Positions 15,037 through 24,100 of a DNA stretch of 32,271 bases are shown in pieces. Positions within the stretch are counted from its first letter, which is position 1. Each line of letters opens with the position of its first letter. This DNA comes from Pedobacter sp. UBA1951 (lineage in GTDB: Bacteria; Bacteroidota; Bacteroidia; Sphingobacteriales; Sphingobacteriaceae): positions 1-32,271 of the forward strand of contig DDEP01000120.1 in NCBI GenBank assembly GCA_002336465.1, given 5' to 3'. The position numbers were made by a program, and so were the translations under genes. The notes under the pieces were generated by a model, which ran no database searches, was not told the origin of the DNA, and worked only from the letters and a program-made list of their open reading frames with translations.

Positions 15037-15970
15037 AATAAGAGCCTAATATAGCAGGAATTATAATATTGATCAGCCAGATACTTGCAATACATGCTAC
15101 AACTGCGGTGTTTTGTTGGGTAACAAACTTAAAGAAAAACAGACCCGTTACGCTTCTTATACCAATATCAAATAGATCTAATGATGGAAGTGACGATTGC
15201 ACAAAGAATAAGATGGGTACTAACATTAAAATATCAGCAAAAGCAAGCGAGGGTACCAACCACATGAACATGATCAGATACTGCGAAGTAAAAACAGCAT
15301 AACGAACTAGGCAGATCATTAATATTTTAAACAGTTCGGTTTTTTTGTAGCGGGCCAAGAAGACATAAAACCTTTTGTACTTTCGGGTAAACCTTATGGA
15401 AAGCAGTATGCCATTAACCCATTTAATGTTGAAATAAAAAACCAAAAAGAATGCGGCAAAAGCAAAAGCAAGCGTGCAGAGTGCAAAGAACAAAATAGGC
15501 TCTAAGGAGGTAAACCTATAAACAAAAATACAAATGGCAATAGCACCAAAAACATTGGTTAATACCAGTTGGCCAATGTTGCCAACCGTCATTACAACTA
15601 CACCCGCAATACGTCTTTTGGGCGATAAGAAGAAAACTCTACCTCCATATTCGCCTAAGCGATTAGGTGTAAAAATAGCCCAAGTTAAACCACAGAATAC
15701 AGATTCGATAGCTCGCCATAATGATATTTGCTCTATTTGAGCAATCAACCTTTTCCATTTAACCGCTTCCAAACCCCAATTGATCAGCATGAGTACAAAA
15801 ACAATACCTATATAGAGATAAACTTCTGATATGGGGATGCTTTGAATGAGTGATACAAACTTTTTAAGATCATTATTGCTGATCAGCTTGGTATAAATGA
15901 ACCAAAAGGCAAAAGCTACAATAGCAATCTTCAGTAATAAGGAAAAAGATTTTTTAAGGCCTGATGTCAA
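14993..15970 (-). CDS. UPF0104 / lysylphosphatidylglycerol-synthase TM-region family membrane protein
   Basis: A 325-residue integral membrane protein with about eight hydrophobic helices, resembling the transmembrane half of MprF and the AglD-linked family. Characteristic features are GLEAVKWKRLI near residue 67, FCGLTWAIFTPNRLGEYGGR near residues 88-107, and the C-terminal SLPSLDLFDIGIRS. These proteins are suspected to flip or present lipids or lipid-linked sugars; lacking the aminoacyl-transferase half, it is unlikely to make lysyl-PG itself. The reading starts at TTG 15970 and I find no upstream in-frame ATG nearby, while the sequence after it matches a normal N-terminus. It is the first gene of the run and is divergent from ruvC, 42 bases away. 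Confidence 0.82.
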   Translation of the reverse strand: MTSGLKKSFSLLLKIAIVAFAFWFIYTKLISNNDLKKFVSLIQSIPISEVYLYIGIVFVLMLINWGLEAVKWKRLIAQIEQISLWRAIESVFCGLTWAIFTPNRLGEYGGRVFFLSPKRRIAGVVVMTVGNIGQLVLTNVFGAIAICIFVYRFTSLEPILFFALCTLAFAFAAFFLVFYFNIKWVNGILLSIRFTRKYKRFYVFLARYKKTELFKILMICLVRYAVFTSQYLIMFMWLVPSLAFADILMLVPILFFVQSSLPSLDLFDIGIRSVTGLFFFKFVTQQNTAVVACIASIWLINIIIPAILGSYFVFKLNFFGNTQRN

Positions 15971-16012
15971 AATATTAACGTTTGTATGTGCAAATATGCT
16001 TAATATTGTTTT

Positions 16013-16576
16013 ATGTTGGTTGAAAAAAAGGAACGTATTATCATGGGCATAGACCCGGGTACGGCCATTATGGGTTATGGTGTTATTTTGGAAAAGGGAA
16101 ATAAAATGGAGTTGTTGAGCATGGGCGTAGTAAGAATGGACTACTTAGATGATCATTTCCTGAAACTGCAACGCATATTTGAAAAAACAACCTCGTTAAT
16201 TGAACAATACAATCCTGATGCCCTAGCAATCGAAGCACCGTTTTACGGTAAAAATATACAAGTAATGCTAAAATTAGGGCGTGCACAGGGTATAGCCATG
16301 GCTGCGGCTTTGGCTAAGAATATACCTGTGTGCGAATATGCACCCCGAAAGGTAAAACAATCGATAACCGGACAGGGAACTGCGAGTAAAGAGCAAGTGG
16401 CAGCTATGCTACAACGGCTGCTTAATTTCAAAGAAACCCCTGAGTTTTTAGATGCTACAGATGGTTTAGCTGTAGCTGTTTGTCATTCCTTTCAAAAGAT
16501 TACTTCTGGAGGTAAAAATAAAACTTATACCGGATGGGAAGCTTTTGTGAGCGATAATAAGAAACGTGTACGATAA
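16013..16576 (+). CDS. ruvC: Holliday junction resolvase RuvC
   Basis: A 187-residue crossover-junction endonuclease that cuts Holliday junctions with RuvAB. The four catalytic acids are visible: D14 (GIDPGT), E74 (AIEAPFYGKN), D147 and D150 (LDATDGLAVA). The stretch RKVKQSITGQGTASKEQV is the usual substrate-binding segment. The length is slightly above the E. coli enzyme because of an N-terminal MLVEKKERII and a short C-terminal tail, both common in Bacteroidota. The ATG at 16013 is preferred to the internal ATG at 16043, which would remove part of the first strand. It converges on the terC-like gene with a 2-base gap, and no terminator is seen between them. Confidence 0.96.
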   Translation: MLVEKKERIIMGIDPGTAIMGYGVILEKGNKMELLSMGVVRMDYLDDHFLKLQRIFEKTTSLIEQYNPDALAIEAPFYGKNIQVMLKLGRAQGIAMAAALAKNIPVCEYAPRKVKQSITGQGTASKEQVAAMLQRLLNFKETPEFLDATDGLAVAVCHSFQKITSGGKNKTYTGWEAFVSDNKKRVR

Positions 16577-16578
16577 AA

Positions 16579-17634
16579 TTACCTGGTTTTAACTTTATTT
16601 TTCTTAGGAAAAGCCAATGAAGCAATAATACTGATTGCCAAAATGGCTACGATAATAATCAGTGAATGTTCGGTAGTAAAGCCCCATGCTTTTAAATAGC
16701 CATGTCCTAGCATCTTAACACCTATAAAAGCCAACAAGATGGCTAATCCGGTTTTTAGATAATGGAATTTATGGATAATATTTACCAGTAAAAAGAACAT
16801 AGATCTTAAGCCCATAATGGCAAAAATATTAGAGCAGAAAACAATGTAAGGATCTTTGGTAACTGCAAAAATTGCAGGTATAGAATCTACGGCAAAAATC
16901 AGGTCGGTAAACTCCACGATAAGCAACACCAAGAACAAAGGGGTGATCATTTTCTTATGATCTATTTTGTGAAAAAATTGATTGCCCACATAATGCGGAT
17001 GGATGGCGAAAATTTTGGAAGCAAATTTAACTACAGGATGATTGTGGGTATCTATCTTTTCTTCCTCATCTTTAGATAAGAACATTCTTATACCAGTAAA
17101 CAACAAGAAAGCACCAAAAACATACAAGATCCAGTCGAACTTGTTGATCAGTGCGGCACCAGCAAAAATAAAGATGAAGCGCATGACAATAGCACCTAAG
17201 ATACCCCAGAACAATACTCTGTGGTAATATTTCTCAGGCACGGCAAACGCCGAAAAAATCAATACAATTACAAAGATATTATCTACAGAAAGTGCGTATT
17301 CTATAACATAACCTGTTAAAAACTCGAGACCAAGGTTTTGTTTGTATAGGCGTAAGCTTGCATCGAAATTACCGGGAATAAGTTCTATAGAGTGTTTATG
17401 GCTTTTTACTACTTCGGCCAAACGATCATAATCATGTATGCCGTGTAAGTATTCACCTTTTAGGATCAGCAATAAGTAAAAGCTCAATGCCAATGCTACC
17501 ATTATAAAGCTCATAATGCCAGCCTGTTTTAAACTTACTACGTGGTCTTTTTTGCTAAAAAGACCTAAGTCAAGTGCCAAAATAAGCACAATGAACAGTA
17601 AAAAACCGGTAATAAATAAAAGTTCGCTCGACAT
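16579..17634 (-). CDS. TerC/Alx-family integral membrane protein
   Basis: A 351-residue polytopic membrane protein with about nine helices. Family hallmarks are EYALSVDNIFVIVLIF in the first half and EFTDLIFAVDSIPAIFAVT in the second, where the membrane-embedded acidic residues are thought to bind a divalent metal. Relatives include tellurite-resistance TerC and the Alx manganese exporter. A cytoplasmic or periplasmic loop with KDEEEKIDTHNHP lies in the middle. The start ATG overlaps the stop codon of the upstream prenyl synthase by one base (TAATG on the minus strand), indicating translational coupling. No other ter genes are nearby, so metal homeostasis, possibly of manganese, is more likely than a tellurite role; this is inference. 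Confidence 0.88.
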   Translation of the reverse strand: MSSELLFITGFLLFIVLILALDLGLFSKKDHVVSLKQAGIMSFIMVALALSFYLLLILKGEYLHGIHDYDRLAEVVKSHKHSIELIPGNFDASLRLYKQNLGLEFLTGYVIEYALSVDNIFVIVLIFSAFAVPEKYYHRVLFWGILGAIVMRFIFIFAGAALINKFDWILYVFGAFLLFTGIRMFLSKDEEEKIDTHNHPVVKFASKIFAIHPHYVGNQFFHKIDHKKMITPLFLVLLIVEFTDLIFAVDSIPAIFAVTKDPYIVFCSNIFAIMGLRSMFFLLVNIIHKFHYLKTGLAILLAFIGVKMLGHGYLKAWGFTTEHSLIIIVAILAISIIASLAFPKKNKVKTR

Positions 17635-18608
17635 TATTTTTTTCTCTCAGTAGTATATCTAACTAATTGCTCCAATCCGGTTTTAGCATCGCTGTCAGGA
17701 AACTGATTTAAAATCTCGAAGGCTTCCTCTTGGTATTCGAGCATTTTTTGATTGGCGTAATGCACACCATCTTTGCTGTTTACAAAATCAATAACTTCCT
17801 GTATTTTTTTAGGATCGTCTTGATGGTTTTTTACCAGATTGATAATATGCTTGCGCTCGGCTCTATCGCTCCGGTTAAGCGCATAAATCAAAGGTAAGGT
17901 TACCTTTTTCTCTTTAATATCTATACCTAAGGGCTTGCCCACATCATCGGTACCAAAATCAAAAGTATCATCTTTGATCTGGAAAGCGATACCTACCTTT
18001 TCACCAAAGAGGCGCATTTTTTCAATTGAGCTTTCATCAGCTCCTGCCGATGCTGCTCCGCAGGCACAGCATGAAGCAATTAATGATGCCGTTTTTTGAC
18101 GGATTACATTGAAGTAAAGCTCCTCGCTAATGTCCATTCGGCGTACCTTTTCAACCTGTAATAATTCACCTTCGCTCATCTGTTGTACCGCTTCGGATAC
18201 TATTTTTAACAAAGTAAATTCATTATTGTTTACCGAGAGTAGAAGGCCTTTGGCCAATAGGTAATCGCCCACTAAAACAGCAATCTTGTTTTTCCATAAA
18301 GCATTGATCGAGAAAAAACCACGACGTTCATAGGCATTATCAACCACATCATCATGTACCAGTGTAGCGGTATGTAGCAATTCAACTAAGGCAGCGCCAC
18401 GATGTGTAGATTCCTGTATACCTCCGCATAATTTGGCAGCAAAAAATACGAACATAGGACGCATTTGCTTGCCTTTACTTTTTACGATGTAGTGGGTAAT
18501 TCTATTAAGTAACGGAGCATCACTGCGCATCGAATCTTTAAACTTGATCTCAAACGCATCGATTTCTGCTGCAATAGGTTGCTTAATCTGGTCTAATCCG
18601 GGCTTCAT
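17634..18608 (-). CDS. Trans-isoprenyl (polyprenyl) diphosphate synthase
   Basis: A 324-residue enzyme that condenses isopentenyl diphosphate units onto an allylic primer. The two aspartate-rich motifs are DDVVD at residues 86-90 and DDTFD at 213-217, with GKQMRP near 46-51. The residues before the first motif (TATLVH) are small rather than bulky aromatics, which favours a long product, so a role in making the menaquinone side chain is more likely than farnesyl diphosphate synthesis. Length and motifs match octaprenyl/solanesyl synthases of Bacteroidota. A TAnnTTTG box lies 16 bases upstream of the start. The gene is coupled to the following terC-like gene through a one-base stop/start overlap. 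Confidence 0.92.
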   Translation of the reverse strand: MKPGLDQIKQPIAAEIDAFEIKFKDSMRSDAPLLNRITHYIVKSKGKQMRPMFVFFAAKLCGGIQESTHRGAALVELLHTATLVHDDVVDNAYERRGFFSINALWKNKIAVLVGDYLLAKGLLLSVNNNEFTLLKIVSEAVQQMSEGELLQVEKVRRMDISEELYFNVIRQKTASLIASCCACGAASAGADESSIEKMRLFGEKVGIAFQIKDDTFDFGTDDVGKPLGIDIKEKKVTLPLIYALNRSDRAERKHIINLVKNHQDDPKKIQEVIDFVNSKDGVHYANQKMLEYQEEAFEILNQFPDSDAKTGLEQLVRYTTERKK

Positions 18609-18624
18609 GTTAAAAATCTGATTG

Positions 18625-18632
18625 CAAACTTA
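18625..18632 (-). promoter_or_regulatory. -7 promoter box TAAGTTTG for the prenyl synthase gene
   Basis: Exact TAnnTTTG match on the minus strand, 16 bases before the ATG at 18608. A TTTG is present upstream but at shorter spacing than the usual -33 position. Confidence 0.45.
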
Positions 18633-18674
18633 GTTAAATTCCGCCAAAAGCGTATTTTTATGTAACTTATTACT

Positions 18675-19655
18675 ATGAAAAACTATAAAAAGCTATCTAT
18701 TGCGCTCATAGCCATTATTCTGGTCGTTTATTTTTTAGGTCCTAGGCCTTCGCAACCCATATATAATACCAATTTACCTGCTGTTCCTCTTATAAATCAA
18801 CTAACCGCATTTATTCAAAATAATGATCGTTTACACAAAATCAAGCCCGGAAATGAAGCAGAAATTGTCTGGGCAGATTCTGCACATCAACAGACAGAAT
18901 ACGCCATTGTTTATCTGCATGGATTTTCTGCAAGTAAAGAGGAGGGGAATCCTGTACATCTGAACTTGGCCAAAAGGTTAAAAGCAAATCTCTATTTAAC
19001 CCGATTAGCCGATCATGGTATCGATACGGTTGCGCCTATGCAATATTTTACGGCAGAGCGTTTGTGGCAATCGGCCAAAGAAGCCTATGCCATTGGCAAA
19101 CAGTTGGGCAAGAAAGTGATTTTAGTAGGGACTTCAACAGGTGGTACCTTAGCCTTGCAATTAGCGGCAAGTTATCCTGAAGTAAACAGCATCATACTGC
19201 TTTCGCCTAACATTGCCATAAATGACAATAAAGCATGGCTACTTACGATGCCTTGGGGCTTGCAGATGGCTCGTTTGGCAGAAGGGGGAAAAGAACGTAA
19301 AACTTCAGGTAATAACGAGCTATACCGTAAATATTGGTACACCCATTATCGTTTAGAATCGGTAGTTCAATTACAAGAACTGGTAGAAACCACTATGCAT
19401 AAAGCTGTGTTTACTAAAATACATCAACCAGTTCTGCTACTTTATTATTTTAAAGATGCTAAACACCAAGATCCGGTGGTAAGGGTTGATGCCATGCTGA
19501 GCATGTATGATCAATTGGGTACCCCGCAGAATGAGAAGATGAAGGTAGCACTTCCGAATGTGCAAAATCATGTAATCGGATCATACATTACTTCAAAAGA
19601 TGTGCCCAGCGTTGAAAAAGCCATCAGCGATTTCATCAGCAAAATGAAACTCTGA
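18675..19655 (+). CDS. Alpha/beta hydrolase with N-terminal membrane anchor
   Basis: A 326-residue hydrolase. An N-terminal helix (about residues 7-22, LSIALIAIILVVYFLG) acts as signal anchor or uncleaved signal peptide, placing the enzyme outside the cytoplasm. The fold is shown by the oxyanion strand VYLHGFSASKEE (residues 79-90), the nucleophile elbow GTSTGG with Ser154, a probable acid in FKDAKHQDPV and the catalytic His in NHVIGS. It resembles carboxylesterase or monoacylglycerol-lipase-like enzymes, but the substrate cannot be named. It is followed at 37 bases by the dgt-like gene on the same strand, so cotranscription is possible. Confidence 0.87.
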   Translation: MKNYKKLSIALIAIILVVYFLGPRPSQPIYNTNLPAVPLINQLTAFIQNNDRLHKIKPGNEAEIVWADSAHQQTEYAIVYLHGFSASKEEGNPVHLNLAKRLKANLYLTRLADHGIDTVAPMQYFTAERLWQSAKEAYAIGKQLGKKVILVGTSTGGTLALQLAASYPEVNSIILLSPNIAINDNKAWLLTMPWGLQMARLAEGGKERKTSGNNELYRKYWYTHYRLESVVQLQELVETTMHKAVFTKIHQPVLLLYYFKDAKHQDPVVRVDAMLSMYDQLGTPQNEKMKVALPNVQNHVIGSYITSKDVPSVEKAISDFISKMKL

Positions 19656-19692
19656 AAAAAGATTGTTAGTTTAGCCGCTCAAAAGATACACT

Positions 19693-21039
19693 ATGATGGA
19701 GTGGAAGCACCTGTTGTCGTCAAGAAGATGGGGACATGCCAAGAGACATGAAGATACAGATGAAGCGCGTTCGCAGTTTCAAAGAGATTATGATAGATTA
19801 ATTTTCTCTTCACCTTTTAGGAGATTGCAAAATAAGACACAGGTTTTCCCTTTACCGGGCAGCGTGTTTGTACATAACCGCTTAACACATAGTTTGGAGG
19901 TTGCTAGTGTGGGGCGCTCTTTAGGGCGCATTTTTTACAACAAACTTAAAAAGCACAATCACGGTCTTGATGAGAAACTTCCTTTAATGAGCGAGGCAGG
20001 TAATATCGTTGCTGCTGCTGCTTTGGCTCATGATATGGGTAATCCACCTTTCGGACATTCGGGCGAAGCGGCCATATCAAGATATTTTACCGATGGCGAT
20101 GGTAAACAATACCAAAATCAGGTTAAAGACGAGCAATGGAGCGATATTGTGCATTTTGAAGGAAATGCAAATGCACTGCGTATTTTAACACATCCTTTTA
20201 GTGGTAAAGGAAATGGAGCATATGCTTTAACCTATTCTACTTTGGCAGCCATAGCCAAATACCCCTGCCAATCTATTGCAGGCCATAACAAAGCCAATAT
20301 TTATACCAAAAAATACGGGTTCTTTTACACAGAGATAGATACTTACCGTGATATTGCACAAGAATTAGGGATAGAAAAAGTATCGGATCAACCGTTGGTT
20401 TACAAACGCCACCCTTTAACTTATTTAGTAGAGGCTGCTGATGATATTTGCTATAGTATTATTGACCTAGAAGATGCACATCGTTTAAAAATATTGAGTT
20501 ACGAGGATGTTAAAGACCTTTTGATACCGCTTTGTAATGATGAAAGCATAGAACAGCGCTTAAAGAACGAATTTGAAGATAATGATGCAAAGATCAGTTT
20601 GCTTAGAGCAAAAGCGATCAATACTTTAATTGCAGAATGTTCTGAAATATTTTTTGAGCGACAGACCGAATTTTTGAACGGAACTTTTAACCAAAGTCTT
20701 ACAGATAGTTTACCTTCGGCACTTTCTGCTACTTGGAATAAGATTGGAGCAATTTCTATTGAAAAGATCTATAACTATGAGTCGGTTATACAGAAAGAAG
20801 TTTCGGGTTATAAAGTAATGGCCGGATTGCTGGAAGAATTTGTGCCAGCATTGGTAAATAACGATACGCATTACTATAAGAAATTAATAAAGCTTATACC
20901 TCCGCAGTTTTTGCACAAAGAAGATGATATTTACGCTAAAATACAGAGTGCATTGGATTTTGTTTCGGGCATGACAGATTTGTATGCGGTAGAGCTTTAC
21001 AGTAAAATAAAAGGAATTTCTTTCCCCACCATAAGTTAA
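19693..21039 (+). CDS. dgt: Deoxyguanosinetriphosphate triphosphohydrolase-like protein (HD domain)
   Basis: A 448-residue dNTP triphosphohydrolase that splits dGTP or other dNTPs to nucleoside and triphosphate. The N-terminal RDYDRLIFSSPFRRLQNKTQ and NRLTHSLEVASVGRSLG (His66) are family hallmarks, and the metal-binding HD pair is at 113-114 in LAHDMGNPPFGHSGE. A later VEAADDICYSIIDLEDA provides the further aspartate. The length fits the type found in Bacteroidota. Such enzymes balance dNTP pools and in some bacteria limit phage replication, but nothing in this neighbourhood marks it as a defence gene. ATG at 19693 is directly followed by a second ATG; either could be the true start. Confidence 0.92.
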   Translation: MMEWKHLLSSRRWGHAKRHEDTDEARSQFQRDYDRLIFSSPFRRLQNKTQVFPLPGSVFVHNRLTHSLEVASVGRSLGRIFYNKLKKHNHGLDEKLPLMSEAGNIVAAAALAHDMGNPPFGHSGEAAISRYFTDGDGKQYQNQVKDEQWSDIVHFEGNANALRILTHPFSGKGNGAYALTYSTLAAIAKYPCQSIAGHNKANIYTKKYGFFYTEIDTYRDIAQELGIEKVSDQPLVYKRHPLTYLVEAADDICYSIIDLEDAHRLKILSYEDVKDLLIPLCNDESIEQRLKNEFEDNDAKISLLRAKAINTLIAECSEIFFERQTEFLNGTFNQSLTDSLPSALSATWNKIGAISIEKIYNYESVIQKEVSGYKVMAGLLEEFVPALVNNDTHYYKKLIKLIPPQFLHKEDDIYAKIQSALDFVSGMTDLYAVELYSKIKGISFPTIS

Positions 21040-21044
21040 AATAG

Positions 21045-21081
21045 TTAAGGTTTTGCTGTTAGCTAATAACATAACCTTTAA
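21045..21081 (+). other. Imperfect hairpin between dgt and the GH31 gene
   Basis: Nested arms AAGGTT (21047-21052) with AACCTT (21073-21078), and TGTTA (21057-21061) with TAACA (21067-21071), joined by an asymmetric internal loop. There is no long T run after it, so it is a poor intrinsic terminator; it could lie in the leader of the GH31 mRNA. Confidence 0.3.
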
Positions 21082-21106
21082 ATTTACTTCTGATAAAGTT
21101 GAAAAT

Positions 21107-24100
21107 ATGAAAAAGGTATTAAACCCATCTAGTTTGAATATTGTTAGATTTTTGGCTCTTTTAATAGGCTTTTTGTTTTTCCAAAATCAATCCCTTTATG
21201 CAGCAACGAATGGTAATCTTGAGATTATAGGTGCTAAAAAATTGGATGCGACAACGATAGAACTTATCTTAAACAATCAACATAAGCTCGTGGTCGATTT
21301 TTATGGTAATCATATTTTTAGGCTTTTTCAGGATAATGGTGGGGGCGCAATGAGAGCTCCACAGGCCAAACCTGATGCCCAGATTTTGGTTGATCAACCC
21401 CGTAAGCCTGTTTCGTCCTTAAACTTAACAGATAACGGACATGAGATTTTAATCAGTACACCAAGTATTGCACTAAGTTTCAATAAAGCAAACACCTTGT
21501 TTAAACTGGTTGACCTTCATGCCAAGAAAGTGGTTTTAGAAGAAGCTGAACCTATCTTGTTTGAGAACGGAAAAGTTACCTTAAGCTTTAAAGCTAACCC
21601 CGACGAGTATTTTTATGGGGGAGGTGTACAAAACGGTCGTTTTTCTCATAAAGGAAAAATGATCGCAATTGAGAACCAGAATAGCTGGACTGATGGAGGG
21701 GTAGCTTCTCCCACACCGTTTTACTGGTCAACTAAGGGCTATGGCTTAATGTGGTACACTTTTAAAAAAGGTAAATATGATTTTGGCTCTAAAAATAAAG
21801 CGGTTGTAAAAGCCTATCATGAAACCAATTACTTAGATGTGTTCTTCATGGTAAATCAGCAACCTGCTGCATTGTTAAATGATTTTTATCAGTTAACAGG
21901 CAACCCTGTACTGTTGCCAAAATTTGCCTTTTACCAAGGTCATTTAAATGCTTATAATCGCGATTATTGGAAAGAAGATGAAAAAGGAATTTTATTTGAA
22001 GATGGCAAAAAATACAAGGAAAGTCAGAAAGACAACGGCGGCGTTAAAGAATCGCTGAATGGAGAGAAAAATAATTACCAGTTTTCTGCACGTGCAGTTA
22101 TAGATCGTTATCAAAAAAATGATATGCCTTTGGGCTGGATACTCCCTAACGATGGTTATGGTGCCGGATACGGACAAACGGAAACTTTGGATGGTAATAT
22201 CCAAAACCTCAAAAGCTTTGGAGAGTACGCCCGTAAAAATGGGGTAGAGATTGGCCTGTGGACACAATCTGATCTTCACCCTAAAGAAGGAATCAGTCCT
22301 CTTTTACAGCGCGATATTATAAAAGAGGTTAGAGATGCGGGCGTAAGAGTGCTCAAAACAGACGTGGCTTGGGTAGGTGCAGGTTATTCTTTTGGCTTAA
22401 ACGGAGTAGCCGATGTAGGTAAAATCATGCCTACATATGGTAATAATGCCAGACCTTTTATCATTTCACTTGATGGCTGGGCTGGTACGCAACGTTATGC
22501 AGGTATATGGTCGGGTGATCAAACTGGAGGAGTATGGGAGTATATCCGTTTTCACATCCCTACTTACATTGGTTCGGGCCTTTCGGGTCAGCCCAACATC
22601 ACTTCAGATATGGATGGTATTTTTGGCGGGCAAAACCCTATTGTAAATACCCGCGATTTTCAATGGAAAACCTTTACACCCATGCAGCTCAATATGGATG
22701 GATGGGGAACCAATGAAAAATATCCGCAAGCTTTGGGCGAACCGATTACCTCTATTAACCGTAACTATTTAAAGCTCAAATCGGCTTTACTGCCCTATAC
22801 TTATAGCATCGCCAAAGAAGCCGTAACGGGCTTACCTATGATCAAGGCAATGTTTTTAGCAGATAAAAATGCATATACTTCAGGTACTGCTACACAATAT
22901 CAATTTATGTACGGTCCTTATTTTCTGGTAGCACCTATCTATCAACAAACTCAGGCTGATCAACAAGGGAATGATATTCGTAACAATATTTATTTGCCAA
23001 AAGGTACATGGTACGATTATTTCACGGGCGAAAAATATGAGGGCGGTACGGTAATCAACAGTTTTGATGCACCGTTATGGAAATTACCTGTATTTGTAAA
23101 AGCAGGGGGAATTATTCCGATGGTTAACCCGAATAACCATGTAAAAGATATTGATGAGCATACTCGCATCTATGAGATTTATCCTTATGGAAAAAGCAGT
23201 TTTACCGCTTATGATGATGATGGTAAAACCGAAATCTATAAAAAAGGTCAAGGAGTTACAACCTTGATTGAAAGCAGCTTGAGCCAACAAACAGCCCTTG
23301 TTACGGTTCATGCAACTAAAGGTAATTTTGATGGTTTGGTAAAAGACAAATCAACTTGGTTTAAAGTAAACCTTAGCGAGAAACCGAAACAAATAACTGC
23401 TAAAACAGGTAACAAAACAATTAAATTAAGAGAGGTAAACAATATAAACGATTTTATAAAAGGCCAGAATGTATTTTATTATAATGCCCATCCTAACTTT
23501 AATGAATTTGCTACAAAAGGAAGTGAATTTGAAAAGATAGTGATTACCAAAAATCCTCAGTTATGGGTTAAAGTAAATGCAGTAGATATTACCGCAACAT
23601 CAGTAACGTTAAGCATTTCGGGCTACCAATTTAATCCAACAGATCAGCTTAAAAAATCAACAGGAGCATTGGATGTTCCTCAAAATACACTCGTTTCTGA
23701 AACAAATACAGAAGCTTATACTTTAAAGCCCACTTGGGGCAAAGTAAGCAATGCAGATTATTATGAGATTGATTTTAATCAGATGATCTATACCCATATA
23801 AAAGATACGGGCTTTTTATTTGAAGGTTTAGAACCTGAAACAGATTATACTTTCAGGTTAAGAGCCGTAAATAAGAGCGGGACATCAGGTTGGACTACTA
23901 TAAACGCGAAAACAAAAGTAAATCCTTTACAATTCGCTATTAAGGGCATTACAGCACAAACCACCGCTCAAAATCAAGAGGGAGAAGAAATAGAAAATCT
24001 TTTTGATTTTGATGAAGCCAGCATGTGGCATACCAAATGGGGCGCTAAAGCTGTTCCATTTGATTTGATAATAGACCTAAAAACCATTAATAAACTGGAT

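Noticed and set aside
16579..17634. Tellurite-resistance operon suggested by the TerC-like gene
   Set aside because: No terA, terB, terD, terE or terZ is present; the gene is coupled to a prenyl synthase, so a general TerC/Alx metal-homeostasis annotation is safer.
19693..21039. dgt as part of an anti-phage system
   Set aside because: Its neighbours are an alpha/beta hydrolase and a GH31 enzyme, with no nuclease, reverse transcriptase, toxin or other defence gene; a housekeeping dNTP role is simpler.
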